Shown here: piece after piece, positions 47,171 through 56,034 of the stretch
How positions within the stretch are numbered: position 1 is the stretch's first letter
Layout: every line of letters begins with the position of its first letter
Assembly (NCBI GenBank): GCA_051960855.1
Contig: JBQCDV010000144.1
Span: 1 to 58,621 of the forward strand
Reading direction: 5' to 3'
DNA: 58,621 nucleotides
Source of the DNA: JBQCDV01 sp051960855
GTDB taxonomy: Bacteria > Actinomycetota > Actinomycetes > JAJZTN01
Made by a program: the position numbers and the translations under genes
Notes under the pieces: model-generated
The model's input: only the letters and a program-made list of their open reading frames with translations
What the model was told of the DNA's origin: nothing
The model's database searches: none

Positions 47171-47911
47171 ATGCACCTCACGTCTGACCACCTTCGTCCC
47201 GACGGTGTCCGGGAGCGCCACGTCGACTCCGACGGCATTCCCGGCATCATCTGGACGCCACCGCTGGCAACACCATCGGTCCCCGTCCCTGTGATCCTCC
47301 TGGGTCACCCAGGCGGACTGGAGGCGATGCGTCCCCACCTCGAGGCTCGCGCCCAGCACGCCGGCGCCCTCGGCTTCGCCACGGCGACCCTCGAGCTACC
47401 CGGGAGCGGGCGGCGACCGGCGCTGCCCGACGTCGACCACGCCCGCACCGAACTCCGCCGTACACTCGCGGCCGGTGAGCGTCCCAGTGACGACGTGGTG
47501 ACGCGGCTGGTCCTGCCTCTGGTCGAGCAGGCGGTGCCCGAGTGGCAGGCGCTGCTGGACTACGCCCTGTCGCTGCCCGAGATAGACGGTCGGGCAGGCA
47601 TCTCAGGGGGCATCACGGCGATCGGCGTCCGACTGGCCCGGGTGGAGCCGCGCATCGCGGCAGCTGGCCTCTTCGCCGGCAGCTATGTCCCGAGGAGCAT
47701 CGTCGAGGAAGCCCGGAGTGTCACGGTTCCGGTGCATGTCCTGCTGCAGTGGGACGACCGCTACAACGACCGGCAGTCCGCTCTGGACCTGTTCGATGCG
47801 TTCGGCTCACACGAGAAGACGCTCCAGGCCAACCTGGGAGGTCACACGGGGATCCCAGCACACGCCGCCGACGACGCCGGCCGCTTCTTCGTCCGACACC
47901 TGCGGCCGTAG
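47171..47911 (+). CDS. Alpha/beta hydrolase
   Basis: The 246-residue protein has the hydrolase framework: an oxyanion-type VILLGHPGGLEA early, nucleophile elbow RAGISGGITAIG with a probable serine, an acid in LLQWDDRYNDRQ and a C-terminal histidine in GGHTGIPAHAADDAGRFF. It resembles dienelactone hydrolase or acyl-peptidase-like proteins of unknown substrate. No signal peptide is seen. A TAGCGT at 47121-47126 about 45 bases upstream is a possible -10, with CTCCCGAGAGG before the ATG. It stands alone between qcrB and the convergent L,D-transpeptidase gene. Confidence 0.75.
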   Translation: MHLTSDHLRPDGVRERHVDSDGIPGIIWTPPLATPSVPVPVILLGHPGGLEAMRPHLEARAQHAGALGFATATLELPGSGRRPALPDVDHARTELRRTLAAGERPSDDVVTRLVLPLVEQAVPEWQALLDYALSLPEIDGRAGISGGITAIGVRLARVEPRIAAAGLFAGSYVPRSIVEEARSVTVPVHVLLQWDDRYNDRQSALDLFDAFGSHEKTLQANLGGHTGIPAHAADDAGRFFVRHLRP

Positions 47912-47950
47912 AGCCTGCGGCAGGCGAGTGCAGACCAGTCCGTTGTCAGG

Positions 47951-49192
47951 TCAGGCGGCGCTGCCCGCGAGCCAGTCGGACCAGGAGACATTCCAGTCGG
48001 TGTAGCCGTTGCCCGGCTCGAGCTTGCGCGGCGAGTTGACGACCTTGATGATGTCGCCGACCCGGCTGAGGTCGTAGAGCCAGATGGCGTCCTTCATCGA
48101 CATCCCGACGCAGCCGTGGGAGACGTTGACCTCCCCCTGCTGGCCGACGCTCCACGGGGCCGCGTGGACGAACTCACCGCTCCACGTCACGCGCATCGCG
48201 TAGGGCACCTCGAGGCGGTAGTACTCCTTGCTGCCCTTCTGGATGCCGATGGTGGTGGAGTCCATCACCTTCATCTTGTACTTCTCGAGGATGACCTTGG
48301 TGCCGTTGCGCGTCAGGAAGCCGGCCTTCCCCGTCGTGATCGGGATCGTCCGGACGACTTTGCCGTTGCGGTGCACGGTCATCTCGTGGGACTTCACGTC
48401 GACCACGGACACCATCGAGTCGCCGATGCTGAAGTCGACCTCTCGGTCCTTGACGCCGTAGACGCCGTCGCCGGCCTTGAGCCCCGAGAGGTCCACGTGC
48501 AGCTTCACGTCCGTGTGGGCAGGCCAATAGTCCTTCGGCCGCCAGTGCACCTCGTCGTTCTTGACCCAACTCCAGGCGCCTTCGACCGGCACCGAGGTGT
48601 CCACGGTGAGAGCCTTCTGCACAGCGGCACGGAACTGCTTGTCGATGGGGGTGTTGAAGCGCACGACGATCGGCATGCCGACACCCATCGTGCGACCTGA
48701 CAGCGGCGAGATCGCGGTGCTCAGCTCCGTCTTCGGCGTCAGGGTGGTGAAGCTGCCGGTGATCGTCTGCGGGTCACCCCCGTTGGCGGGGACGGCCGTG
48801 ACTCGGTAGGTCAGGGTGCTGGCTAGTGGAAGCGCCGCGGTGGAGTGCCAGCTCGTGTGATCGGCGCCGAGCGACCCCTTGATGGCCTCACCCGCTGCAT
48901 CCGTGACAGAGACGGCCGTGAGGCGACCGTGGGCAGCCCCGAAGGACACGACATCGCTCGGCTTCAGCGGTGCAGTGGTGTCCTGGGGTGAGACCGTCAG
49001 CGACAGCGGCGCTGCGCTGGCCGACGGCGTCGCGGACGGCGAGGACGAGACGTGCTCGGAGGCAGCGTCCGGGCTGCCACCCTGACACCCGGCCAGCAGC
49101 GTCAGCGGCAGCACCGCCAGGACGGCGACGGCCCGACGCCGCAGCGCCCGGCCGTGACCGCGAGCGTCGACTTGGCTCGGCCTCTCATGCAC
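47951..49192 (-). CDS. L,D-transpeptidase lipoprotein (LdtMt2-like)
   Basis: The enzyme forms 3-3 cross-links between peptidoglycan stem peptides. The 413-residue protein has a lipoprotein signal (VLAVLPLTLLAGC, lipobox LAGC), a Ser/Ala-rich linker, two Ig-like domains (about residues 60-260) and a C-terminal YkuD domain. The catalytic motif is HGCVGMS in VNVSHGCVGMS, with the preceding HAAPW histidine. The architecture is that of LdtMt2 and relatives. It acts outside the membrane and resists most penicillins in known cases. It lies alone between convergent respiratory operons. Confidence 0.92.
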   Translation of the reverse strand: MHERPSQVDARGHGRALRRRAVAVLAVLPLTLLAGCQGGSPDAASEHVSSSPSATPSASAAPLSLTVSPQDTTAPLKPSDVVSFGAAHGRLTAVSVTDAAGEAIKGSLGADHTSWHSTAALPLASTLTYRVTAVPANGGDPQTITGSFTTLTPKTELSTAISPLSGRTMGVGMPIVVRFNTPIDKQFRAAVQKALTVDTSVPVEGAWSWVKNDEVHWRPKDYWPAHTDVKLHVDLSGLKAGDGVYGVKDREVDFSIGDSMVSVVDVKSHEMTVHRNGKVVRTIPITTGKAGFLTRNGTKVILEKYKMKVMDSTTIGIQKGSKEYYRLEVPYAMRVTWSGEFVHAAPWSVGQQGEVNVSHGCVGMSMKDAIWLYDLSRVGDIIKVVNSPRKLEPGNGYTDWNVSWSDWLAGSAA

Positions 49193-49430
49193 GCGTGAGC
49201 CCCCTGCCTGGCTGTTGGTTGCTTGTCCGTCCGGTCGTGATGCAGCGACGTATGGTCCCCAACGTGCTACCTACGAGCGCCACTGCCGTCATAGGAGATG
49301 ACGCTGCTCACAGTCTTTCGGTTGCACCGCCACGCCGTCTGCTGTTTGTCCAGTTTCCACCGTAACCCGACGATGACCGGTAGTGCACCTGCATCAGAGG
49401 ATGCCGGAAGCGACTCGTGTCACACACGAC

Positions 49431-49466
49431 GACGCCGCCCACCCCCATCCGGGGGCGGGCGGCGTC
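49431..49466 (-). terminator. Terminator after ctaF
   Basis: GACGCCGCCC (49431-49440) pairs with GGGCGGCGTC (49457-49466), with an inner CCCCC/GGGGG stem and an ATCC loop. It lies just beyond the ctaF stop and would end the ctaC-ctaD-ctaF transcript. The remaining 240 bases towards 49193 hold no further clear feature apart from upstream sequence of the transpeptidase gene. Confidence 0.7.
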
Positions 49467-49485
49467 GGAGATCCGCGCGGTCGGC

Positions 49486-49878
49486 TCAGGGCTGCGTGGG
49501 GCGGTAGTACTCGAAGACCAGACCCACCGAGGACAGTCCCAGGGCGACGAGGCCGGCTCCCAGGAGCCACCAGCCGAACACGATGCCGAGGAAGGCAGCG
49601 GCACCGGAGGCGGCGACCGCCAGCGGCCACCAGCTGTGCGGGCTGTAGAAGCCGATCTCGCCGGCTCCCTCATCGACCTCGGCGTCGAGGTTGTCCTCGG
49701 GCAGGTCGGACAGCCGACGCTCGGTGAACGTGACGTAGAAGCCCAGCAACCCGGACATGGCGGCCGTGAGGATGAGCGCCGTGGTACCCGCCAGCTCCTG
49801 CGACCAGAAGCCGTAGACGGCGGCGACGATGAGGAAGAAGACGGTGAGACCACCGAAGAACCCGCCGGTCCACTTCAC
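49486..49878 (-). CDS. ctaF: Cytochrome c oxidase subunit IV, actinobacterial type
   Basis: The 130-residue protein has four hydrophobic segments: GGLTVFFLIVAAVYGFW, ALILTAAMSGLLGFYVTF, and two in the C-terminal half (WWPLAVAASGAAAFLGIVF, LLGAGLVALGLSSVGLVF). The FTERRLSDLPED loop between segments two and three and the final EYYRP are typical. It is the small subunit of actinobacterial aa3 oxidase (Rv2199c). The start GTG 49878 overlaps the ctaD stop (GTGA), and a strong terminator follows. Confidence 0.92.
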   Translation of the reverse strand: MKWTGGFFGGLTVFFLIVAAVYGFWSQELAGTTALILTAAMSGLLGFYVTFTERRLSDLPEDNLDAEVDEGAGEIGFYSPHSWWPLAVAASGAAAFLGIVFGWWLLGAGLVALGLSSVGLVFEYYRPTQP

Positions 49879-51602
49879 TGCTGCGACCCTCCCTCGCGCT
49901 CGATGTCAGCCTCGCCGTAGAGACGGTCGAGCAGGTTCCGGTCCGGCTCGCCCATCTCCCGGTGACCGATGTGGGGATAGTGCAGGTCGAAGGCCGGGGA
50001 CTCCGAGCGGATGCGCGGCAGCGTCGTGAAGTTGTGGCGCGGCGGCGGGCACGACGTCGCCCACTCGAGCGAGCGGCCGTAGCCCCACGGGTCGTCGACG
50101 TTGACCAGTGGCGCACGCTTCTGCGTGATCCAGACGTTGTAGATCCACGGCAGCGTCGAGGCGCCGAGCAGGAAGGCACCGATGCTGGAGATCGTGTTGT
50201 AGAGCGTGAACCCGTCGGTCGGCAGGTAGTCGGCGTAGCGACGGGGCATGCCGATCACGCCGAGCCAGTGCTGGATGAGGAACGTGAGGTGGAAGCCGAT
50301 GAACAGCGTCCAGAAATGGATCTTGCCGAGTCGTTCGTCGAGCATCCGGCCAGTCATCTTCGGCCACCAGAAGTAGAAGCCGGCGTTCATCGCGAACACC
50401 ACGGTGCCGAAGACCACGTAGTGGAAGTGCGCCACGACGAAGTAGGTGTCGGAGGTGTGGAAGTCCAGCGGCGGCGACGCCAGGATCACGCCGGTCAGAC
50501 CGCCGAAGAGGAACGTGACGAGGAAGCCCATCGTCCACAGCATCGGCGTCTCGAAGGTCACTGATCCGCCCCACATCGTGCCAATCCAGCTGAAGAACTT
50601 CAGCCCGGTCGGGACGGCGATGAGGAAGGACAGGAACGAGAAGAACGGCAGCAGCACCGCGCCGGTGACGAACATGTGGTGGGCCCACACCGTTACCGAC
50701 AGACCTGAGATGGCGATCGTGGCCGCGATCAGACCCTTGTAGCCGAAGACCGGCTTGCGGGAGAAGACCGGGATGACCTCGGTCACGATGCCGAAGAACG
50801 GCAGGGCGATGATGTAGACCTCGGGGTGGCCGAAGAACCAGAACAGGTGCTGCCAGAGGATCGGTCCCCCGCTGTTCGGGTCGAAGATGTGCGCCCCCAG
50901 CTTGCGGTCGGCCTCCCCGGCGAGCAGGGCCGCGGCCAGCACCGGGAAGGCCATCAGCACGAGGACGCTCGTGAGCATGACGTTCCAGGTGAAGACCGGC
51001 ATCCGGAACATCGTCATGCCGGGCGCACGCATCGTGAAGATCGTGGTCAGGAAGTTGACCGCACCGAGGATCGTCCCGAAGCCGCTGAGGGCCAGACCCA
51101 TGAACCACAGGTCGGCGCCGGTCATCGGCGAGAAGGAGGAGTCGGACAACGGCGTGTAGGCGGTCCACCCGAACTGTGCGGCGCCGCCGGGGGTGAGGAA
51201 GCCGGCGATCGTGATGAGGCCGCCGAACAGGAACAGCCAGTAGCTGAACATGTTCAGCCGCGGGAACGCCACGTCGGGCGAACCGATCTGCAGCGGCATG
51301 ATCACGTTGGTGAAGCCGACGAACAGCGGCGTCGCGAACAGCAGCAGCATGATCGTGCCGTGCATGGTGAACAGCTGGTTGTACTGCTCAGGCGAGAACA
51401 GCTGCAGACCCGGCCGGGCGAGCTCGGCGCGGATGAGCAGCGCCAGGATGCCGCCGAAGACGAAGAACGCGAACGACGTCGCGAGGTACATATAACCGAT
51501 CGTCTTGTGGTCGGTAGAGGTGATCCACGAGACGACGGCGGCGCCCTTGCTGCGGCGGACCCGGGTGTAGCCGGTGGTCAACGGCTGGCTGACGGTGGTC
51601 AC
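49875..51602 (-). CDS. ctaD: Cytochrome c oxidase subunit I
   Basis: This 575-residue catalytic subunit has twelve hydrophobic segments and the heme-copper motifs: MHGTIMLLLF for heme a, WFFGHPEVYI with the cross-linked His-Tyr pair of the copper-B site, WAHHMFVTG for copper-B, and HFHYVVFGTVVF for heme a3/a. The K- and D-channel segments are present. GTG 51602 overlaps the ctaC stop (GTGA); the longer in-frame start at 51713 would run into ctaC. It functions with CtaC, CtaE and CtaF in the bcc-aa3 supercomplex. Confidence 0.97.
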   Translation of the reverse strand: MTTVSQPLTTGYTRVRRSKGAAVVSWITSTDHKTIGYMYLATSFAFFVFGGILALLIRAELARPGLQLFSPEQYNQLFTMHGTIMLLLFATPLFVGFTNVIMPLQIGSPDVAFPRLNMFSYWLFLFGGLITIAGFLTPGGAAQFGWTAYTPLSDSSFSPMTGADLWFMGLALSGFGTILGAVNFLTTIFTMRAPGMTMFRMPVFTWNVMLTSVLVLMAFPVLAAALLAGEADRKLGAHIFDPNSGGPILWQHLFWFFGHPEVYIIALPFFGIVTEVIPVFSRKPVFGYKGLIAATIAISGLSVTVWAHHMFVTGAVLLPFFSFLSFLIAVPTGLKFFSWIGTMWGGSVTFETPMLWTMGFLVTFLFGGLTGVILASPPLDFHTSDTYFVVAHFHYVVFGTVVFAMNAGFYFWWPKMTGRMLDERLGKIHFWTLFIGFHLTFLIQHWLGVIGMPRRYADYLPTDGFTLYNTISSIGAFLLGASTLPWIYNVWITQKRAPLVNVDDPWGYGRSLEWATSCPPPRHNFTTLPRIRSESPAFDLHYPHIGHREMGEPDRNLLDRLYGEADIEREGGSQQ

Positions 51603-52453
51603 GAGGAGCTCCCCGACTTCAGCTTCGAGAGGTAGGCGTCGTACTCGGCCTGGGGCACGACCTTGACGTTGAAGAGCATGCGCGAGTGGTAGGTGCCGCA
51701 GAGCTCGGCGCACTTGCCGGCGAAGGTGCCGGTGCGGGTGGTCGTCACCTCGAAGCGGTTCTCGCGGCCGGGGATGACATCGAGCTTGTAGAGGAACGCC
51801 GGCACCCAGAACGAGTGGTTGACGTCGTTACTCGTCAGGGTGAACTCGACGGCGCGGTTGACCGGCAGGACGAGCGTTGGAGGCTTGTCCTGCGTGCCGG
51901 TCACCTCGACCTTCGCGTCGGAGTACTGGAACTGCCAGGACCACTGAAAGCCGACGACGTGGATGTGCACGGCGTTCTTGGAGTTGGAGACCGACTCGAT
52001 CTTCGACTCATCACGGGCCGTGTAGAAGAACAGCACCGTGATGATCATGAACGGGACGATCGTGTAGAACGCCTCAATCGGCAGGTTGTAGCGGGTCTGC
52101 TTGGGCAGCGGGTCGTCGGCGTGACGCCGGCGGAAGGCGAAGGCGGAGCCGAGGATCAGGCCCCACACAATGACCCCGACGATCAGGGCGGCGAGCCAGG
52201 AACCCTGCCAGAGGTTGAGGATCCGACCGCCCTGCTGCGTGGCGGGATCCGGAAGCCCCAGCCGGGGCCGGTCATCCACCGAGCACGCGCTGAGCAGCGG
52301 AAGCGCCACCAGCACCACCAGCCCGAGCAGGCCGGCACGACCGACGCCACGCACACCCCTCACACGCCGTGCGCGTGGCACGCGGGTGCCGTGGGGTGCG
52401 ACAGCAAGGCCAGGGCTGTGCCCCGACTCCTGCTCGGAACCGATGCGATGCAC
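51599..52453 (-). CDS. ctaC: Cytochrome c oxidase subunit II
   Basis: The 284-residue protein has a lipoprotein-type signal (LVALPLLSAC) after a basic N-terminus, two transmembrane segments and a periplasmic-side cupredoxin domain. The dinuclear copper-A site is CAELCGTYHSRM with a preceding HSFWVPAF histidine. Electrons from QcrC enter here. It is the first gene of the ctaC-ctaD-ctaF operon and overlaps ctaD by four bases. A tandem 11-bp repeat lies 45-84 bases upstream and is a possible operator. The first residues have weak conservation and the start is moderately certain. Confidence 0.95.
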   Translation of the reverse strand: MHRIGSEQESGHSPGLAVAPHGTRVPRARRVRGVRGVGRAGLLGLVVLVALPLLSACSVDDRPRLGLPDPATQQGGRILNLWQGSWLAALIVGVIVWGLILGSAFAFRRRHADDPLPKQTRYNLPIEAFYTIVPFMIITVLFFYTARDESKIESVSNSKNAVHIHVVGFQWSWQFQYSDAKVEVTGTQDKPPTLVLPVNRAVEFTLTSNDVNHSFWVPAFLYKLDVIPGRENRFEVTTTRTGTFAGKCAELCGTYHSRMLFNVKVVPQAEYDAYLSKLKSGSSS

Positions 52454-52497
52454 TCGACAACCACCTCACGAGCGAGCCGCGGGCTGGCCACGGCAGC

Positions 52498-52537
52498 AAC
52501 CTGACACGAACCTGACACCAGCCTGACGGCAACCTGA
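52498..52537 (-). repeat. Four 11-bp-spaced heptamers upstream of ctaC, candidate operator
   Basis: AACCTGA occurs at 52498, 52509 and 52531, with AGCCTGA at 52520. All four copies are exactly 11 bases apart. Read on the ctaC strand the unit is TCAGGTT followed by four bases, the geometry of tandem response-regulator sites such as PhoP repeats. The array begins 45 bases before the ctaC start and may overlap its promoter. Confidence 0.6.
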
Positions 52538-52563
52538 CGACAAGCGACGGAAGCGAAACGAGC

Positions 52564-53367
52564 CTACCTCTCACCCCCTCGGACCGGCGTTGTGGGGCTG
52601 CTCGGCGAGGCTGGTGGCGGGGTGGCGAACGACGGCGGCAGCGGCAGGGTCAGCGCCGTTCGCAGCCGGCGCAGGTACTCCGCGCGCGGGATCTCGACGA
52701 CACCGAGCGTCGCGAGGTGGTCGGTGCGCCACTGGACGTCGAGCAGGCGCCGCGGCGCGTCGCCGTCGCCGTCGCCGTCGCGCAGCAGCTCCACCAGGTG
52801 GACCAGCGCGACCTTGGAGGCGTCCCGTCCCGCAGGTCGAGGGTCGTGGAACATCGACTCCCCCGCGAACAGGCCGGCAACGGCGACACCATAGAGCCCG
52901 CCGACCAGCTCTCCCTCGTCGTCCCAGACCTCCACCGAGTGCGCCCAGCCGAGCCGGTGCAGCTCGGTGTACGCCTCAGCGATCCCCTCGGTGATCCAGC
53001 GCCCGGGACGCCGCCGGTCGGCGCAGCGCGCCATTACCTCCCCGAACGCCGCATCCACGCTGACGCGCCGTCGTCGCACGGCCGCCCGTAGGGAGCGGCT
53101 GACGACGAGGCCGTCGAGCGGCAGCACGCCTCGGGGGTCCGGGGACCACCACCCCATCGGCCCGCGTCCGCCGCGTCCCACCCCCATCGGAAACAGGCCG
53201 CGCCGGTAGGCGGCCAGCAGGGTCCCGGGAGCCAGGTCGGCCCCCACCCCCACCAGGTCCTCCCCCGGAACGGCGCTGTCCAGGGTGAGCTGCCAGGAGC
53301 TGGGTGCGGGCTCGAGCGGCCAGCCCGGCTGTGCTGCCGATGGTGGTGGTGCTGGCTCCGGGGGCAT
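52564..53367 (-). CDS. aat: Leucyl/phenylalanyl-tRNA-protein transferase
   Basis: Aat adds leucine or phenylalanine to N-terminal basic residues of proteins and marks them for ClpAP-type degradation. The 267-residue protein has the family motifs: LLAAYRRGLFPMG, GWWSPDPRGVLPLDGL, AHSVEVWDDEGELVGGLYGVAVAG and SKVALVHL. The last 30 residues are proline-rich and not part of the fold. A GDGDGD stretch arises from a short CGTCGC-type triplet repeat near 52757. ATG 53367 follows adoK by 13 bases, so these two are probably cotranscribed. Length of the core is normal. Confidence 0.93.
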   Translation of the reverse strand: MPPEPAPPPSAAQPGWPLEPAPSSWQLTLDSAVPGEDLVGVGADLAPGTLLAAYRRGLFPMGVGRGGRGPMGWWSPDPRGVLPLDGLVVSRSLRAAVRRRRVSVDAAFGEVMARCADRRRPGRWITEGIAEAYTELHRLGWAHSVEVWDDEGELVGGLYGVAVAGLFAGESMFHDPRPAGRDASKVALVHLVELLRDGDGDGDAPRRLLDVQWRTDHLATLGVVEIPRAEYLRRLRTALTLPLPPSFATPPPASPSSPTTPVRGGER

Positions 53368-53380
53368 CTCGAAGGACGCG

Positions 53381-54370
53381 CTAGACGAGGGCGACGGTCT
53401 CGAGGTGCGGACGGAGGTCGGCGTAGGCGTCCTCGCCGTAGGCCTCCGCGAAGCGGCGGGAGATCCCCGAGCGGCGCAGGTCGTACTCCTGGGTGCCGAC
53501 GGTCTCGACCACGAGCGTCGCCAGCATGCATCCCAGCTGGGCGGACCGCTCCCACGACAGCTCCCAGGCACGAGCGGCCAGGAAGCCGGCACGGAAGGCA
53601 TCGCCGACGCCGGTCGGGTCCACCCGCTGGCGCTCGGCGGGCGGGGCGACGATGACGTCGTCCTCCCCCGAGCGGCAGATGCGGGCACCGCGGGCGCCCA
53701 GCGTGGTCACGCGGGTCCGGACGCGGCCGGACATCTCCTCGGCGTCCCAGCCGGTCTTGCTCTCGATGAGCGAGCCTTCGTACTCGTTGGTGAAGAGCAG
53801 CTCCGCGCCGTCGACGAGCTCCCGCAGCTCGGGTCCGTCCATCCGGGCGATCTGCTGCGAGGGGTCCGCAGCGAAGGGCAGCCCACGGCTGCGGCACTCC
53901 TCGGTGTGCCGCAGCATCGCCTCGGGGTCGTTCGCGCCGATCACGACGAGGTCGACGCCGCCGAGCCGCTCGACGACAGGCCCCAGCTCGATCTCACGGG
54001 CCTCGCTCATCGCACCGGTGTAGAAGGAGGCGATCTGGTTGTGGTCGGCGTCGGTGGTGCAGACGAAGCGGGCGGTGTGCGCCAGCTCGGAGACGTGCAC
54101 CGACTCGGTGTCCACCCCGTGGCGCTCGAGCCATGAGCGGTAGTCGACGAAGTCAGGTCCGACGGCGGCAACCAGGCTCGGTCGCAGTCCTAGGCAGCCC
54201 AGGCCGAACGCGATGTTGGCCGCAACGCCGCCTCGCCGGATCTCGAGGTGGTCGACGAGGAAGGACAGCGAGACCTGGTGCAGCTGGTCGGGAACGAGCT
54301 GCTCGGCGAACCTGCCCGGAAAGGTCATCAGGTGGTCGGTCGCGACCGAGCCCGTCACCGCGATGCGCAC
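53381..54370 (-). CDS. adoK: PfkB-family carbohydrate kinase, adenosine kinase type
   Basis: The 329-residue protein has the PfkB motifs: GGVAANIAFGLGCLG near residue 47 and the C-terminal DPTGVGDAFRAGFLAA with the catalytic base aspartate. The N-terminus MRIAVTGSVATDHLMTFPGRF matches the actinobacterial adenosine kinase (Rv2202c). This kinase phosphorylates adenosine to AMP in purine salvage. Synteny with erpA and glycerate kinase supports the assignment. The first gene of a two-gene unit with aat, it follows a strong hairpin that probably ends erpA transcription. Confidence 0.88.
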   Translation of the reverse strand: MRIAVTGSVATDHLMTFPGRFAEQLVPDQLHQVSLSFLVDHLEIRRGGVAANIAFGLGCLGLRPSLVAAVGPDFVDYRSWLERHGVDTESVHVSELAHTARFVCTTDADHNQIASFYTGAMSEAREIELGPVVERLGGVDLVVIGANDPEAMLRHTEECRSRGLPFAADPSQQIARMDGPELRELVDGAELLFTNEYEGSLIESKTGWDAEEMSGRVRTRVTTLGARGARICRSGEDDVIVAPPAERQRVDPTGVGDAFRAGFLAARAWELSWERSAQLGCMLATLVVETVGTQEYDLRRSGISRRFAEAYGEDAYADLRPHLETVALV

Positions 54371-54407
54371 GGGCGGTCAACCTACCCCGCCTGCTGGGCA
54401 CAGACGA

Positions 54408-54439
54408 CAGCGGCGGCTCCCCGCAGGGAGCCGCCGCTG
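54408..54439 (-). terminator. Terminator between erpA and adoK
   Basis: CAGCGGCGGCTCCC (54408-54421) pairs perfectly over 14 bp with GGGAGCCGCCGCTG (54426-54439), with a CGCA loop. It lies 22 bases beyond the erpA stop and ahead of the adoK start at 54370, so it is read as the erpA terminator. Confidence 0.75.
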
Positions 54440-54461
54440 TGGTGGCGTCGGGTGCCGTGAC

Positions 54462-54824
54462 TCAGTGGAAGGAGTCTCCACAGGCGCACGACCCGGTGGC
54501 GTTGGGGTTGTCGATCGTGAAGCCCTGCTTCTCGATCGTGTCGACGAAGTCGATCGTCGCGCCCTCGAGGTACGGCGCGCTCATGCGGTCGGTGACGACG
54601 CTGACGCCGCCGAAGTCCTTGACGATGTCCCCGTCGAGCGAGCGCTCGTCGAAGAACAGCTGGTAGCGCAGGCCCGAGCAGCCGCCGGGCTGAACGGCGA
54701 CGCGCAGCGACAGGTCGTCGCGCCCCTCCTGCTCCAGCAGGCTTTTGACCTTCGAGGAGGCGGTGTCGGTCAGGACGATCCCGCCCTGGGTCGTCTCGGT
54801 GGAGGTCGTGTCCGAAACCGTCAT
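54462..54824 (-). CDS. erpA: Iron-sulfur cluster insertion protein, ErpA/HesB type
   Basis: This 120-residue A-type carrier delivers iron-sulfur clusters to apo-enzymes. The three cluster cysteines are in QPGGCSGLRYQL and the C-terminal GSCACGDSFH pair (CxC). A disordered Thr/Ser-rich N-terminus (about residues 1-15) precedes GGIVLTDTASSKVKSLL. It corresponds to Rv2204c in M. tuberculosis. GTG/ATG choice is clear from the ATG with an upstream GGAG. The gene is single between hairpins and a promoter-containing gap of about 127 bases to glycerate kinase, which holds nothing else obvious. Confidence 0.93.
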   Translation of the reverse strand: MTVSDTTSTETTQGGIVLTDTASSKVKSLLEQEGRDDLSLRVAVQPGGCSGLRYQLFFDERSLDGDIVKDFGGVSVVTDRMSAPYLEGATIDFVDTIEKQGFTIDNPNATGSCACGDSFH

Positions 54825-54951
54825 GGAGTGCTCCTGCCCTGCGGGAAGTAGTTACCGGTCACGTCAACCGCCGGTCACTGCGGACAATTCCGCCTGACGT
54901 GCCATCTGTTGTTCTGCCCTGCTCACCCAGTCTAAGCACCGCTGGGCGCCG

Positions 54952-56025
54952 TCAATACGTCCACGTTCGAGCCACCCGGGCGGCGAGGTCGGCGAGGAGG
55001 TCGGCAGGGCGCCGGAGTGAGTCCGCCACCTCCTCCGGAGTGGACGCGACGGGGTAGGCAGCCTCCACTCCCAGCGTCGCGAGCTCCCGGCGACCGACGA
55101 GCACCTGGCCGGCGAGCACGACGACCGGTCGGCCGTGGCGCATCGCGACCGCCGCGACGCCGCTCACGACCTTGCCGCTGAGCGACTGCCAGTCGAACAT
55201 GCCCTCCCCCGTCACGACGACGGAGGCGCCCTCCAGCGCCGCCTCCAGCCCCACCGCGTCGAGCACGGTGCCGATGCCAGGCTCGCGCCGCCCGCCGAGC
55301 AGCAGCAGGGCATAGCCGAGACCTCCGGCAGCCCCTGCGCCGGCGGCAGCGGCCACCCGTCGCAACGGCCGCGTCTCGGGCTCCCAGCGCGCTGCCCACG
55401 CCTCCAGTCGCTCCTCCAGCCGCTCCACCGCGTCCGGCCCGGCGCCCTTCTGCGGAGCGAAGCCTCGGGCGGCACCGCGCGGCCCGAGCAGCGGCACGTC
55501 GACGTCGGTCGCGACGACGAGCTCGCGTCCGGCGAACCGTTCGCGCAGCGCCGACAGGGTCGCGCCCGGCAGCGCGCCCAGCGCGGCGAGGCATCCGGCA
55601 CCGCCGTCCGTCGTCGCACTGCCCCCGAGCCCGACGACGACGCGCCGGGCGCCGGTGTCGAGCGCGGCCAGCAGGAGCTCGCCCACTCCGCGGGTCGTGG
55701 CTGTCTCCGCCGACTCTGGTCGCTGCTGCGGCGGCACGAGGTGCAGCCCACAGGCCTGAGCCGACTCCAGGTAGGCCGTCTCCCCCACCTGCAGGACCGC
55801 GGCAGGGACGGGCTCGCCGAGCGGCCCCGTCACGGTCACGGCGAGCAGCTCGCCGCCGAGCGAGGCGTGCAGCGCGTCGAGGAAGCCGGGGCCGCCGTCG
55901 GACAGCGGCAGCGTGACAACCTCCGCCTGTGGGGCGGTGCGCCGCCAGCCCTCGGCGATGGCAGCTGCCGCCTCGGCGGCACTCAGCGTGCCGGCGAACT
56001 TGTCAGGGCAGACGACCACGCGCAC
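54952..56025 (-). CDS. glxK: Glycerate kinase (GlxK/GarK type)
   Basis: The 357-residue protein phosphorylates D-glycerate, probably to 2-phosphoglycerate, linking glyoxylate metabolism to glycolysis. It begins RVVVCPDKFAGTLSAAEAAAAIAEGW and shows PLSDGGPGFLDAL, GLGGSATTDGGAG, PLLGPRGAARGFAPQKGA and VVTGEGMFDWQSLSGK, all family signatures. One slight oddity is SDGGPGF where many members have SDGGEGT. Length is normal. It lies ten bases after the M20 peptidase gene and is likely cotranscribed. Confidence 0.92.
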   Translation of the reverse strand: MRVVVCPDKFAGTLSAAEAAAAIAEGWRRTAPQAEVVTLPLSDGGPGFLDALHASLGGELLAVTVTGPLGEPVPAAVLQVGETAYLESAQACGLHLVPPQQRPESAETATTRGVGELLLAALDTGARRVVVGLGGSATTDGGAGCLAALGALPGATLSALRERFAGRELVVATDVDVPLLGPRGAARGFAPQKGAGPDAVERLEERLEAWAARWEPETRPLRRVAAAAGAGAAGGLGYALLLLGGRREPGIGTVLDAVGLEAALEGASVVVTGEGMFDWQSLSGKVVSGVAAVAMRHGRPVVVLAGQVLVGRRELATLGVEAAYPVASTPEEVADSLRRPADLLADLAARVARTWTY

Positions 56026-56034
56026 GATCCACCC

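Noticed and set aside
49193..49430. Possible riboswitch (for example a cyclic di-AMP type) before the L,D-transpeptidase gene
   Set aside because: Cell-wall genes in actinomycetes often have such elements, but the conserved core sequences and stems are not present here.
52740..52800. GTCGCC triplet repeat in aat as a contingency locus
   Set aside because: It is short, in frame (six-base units) and encodes a GD-rich surface loop. Length change would not switch the gene off.
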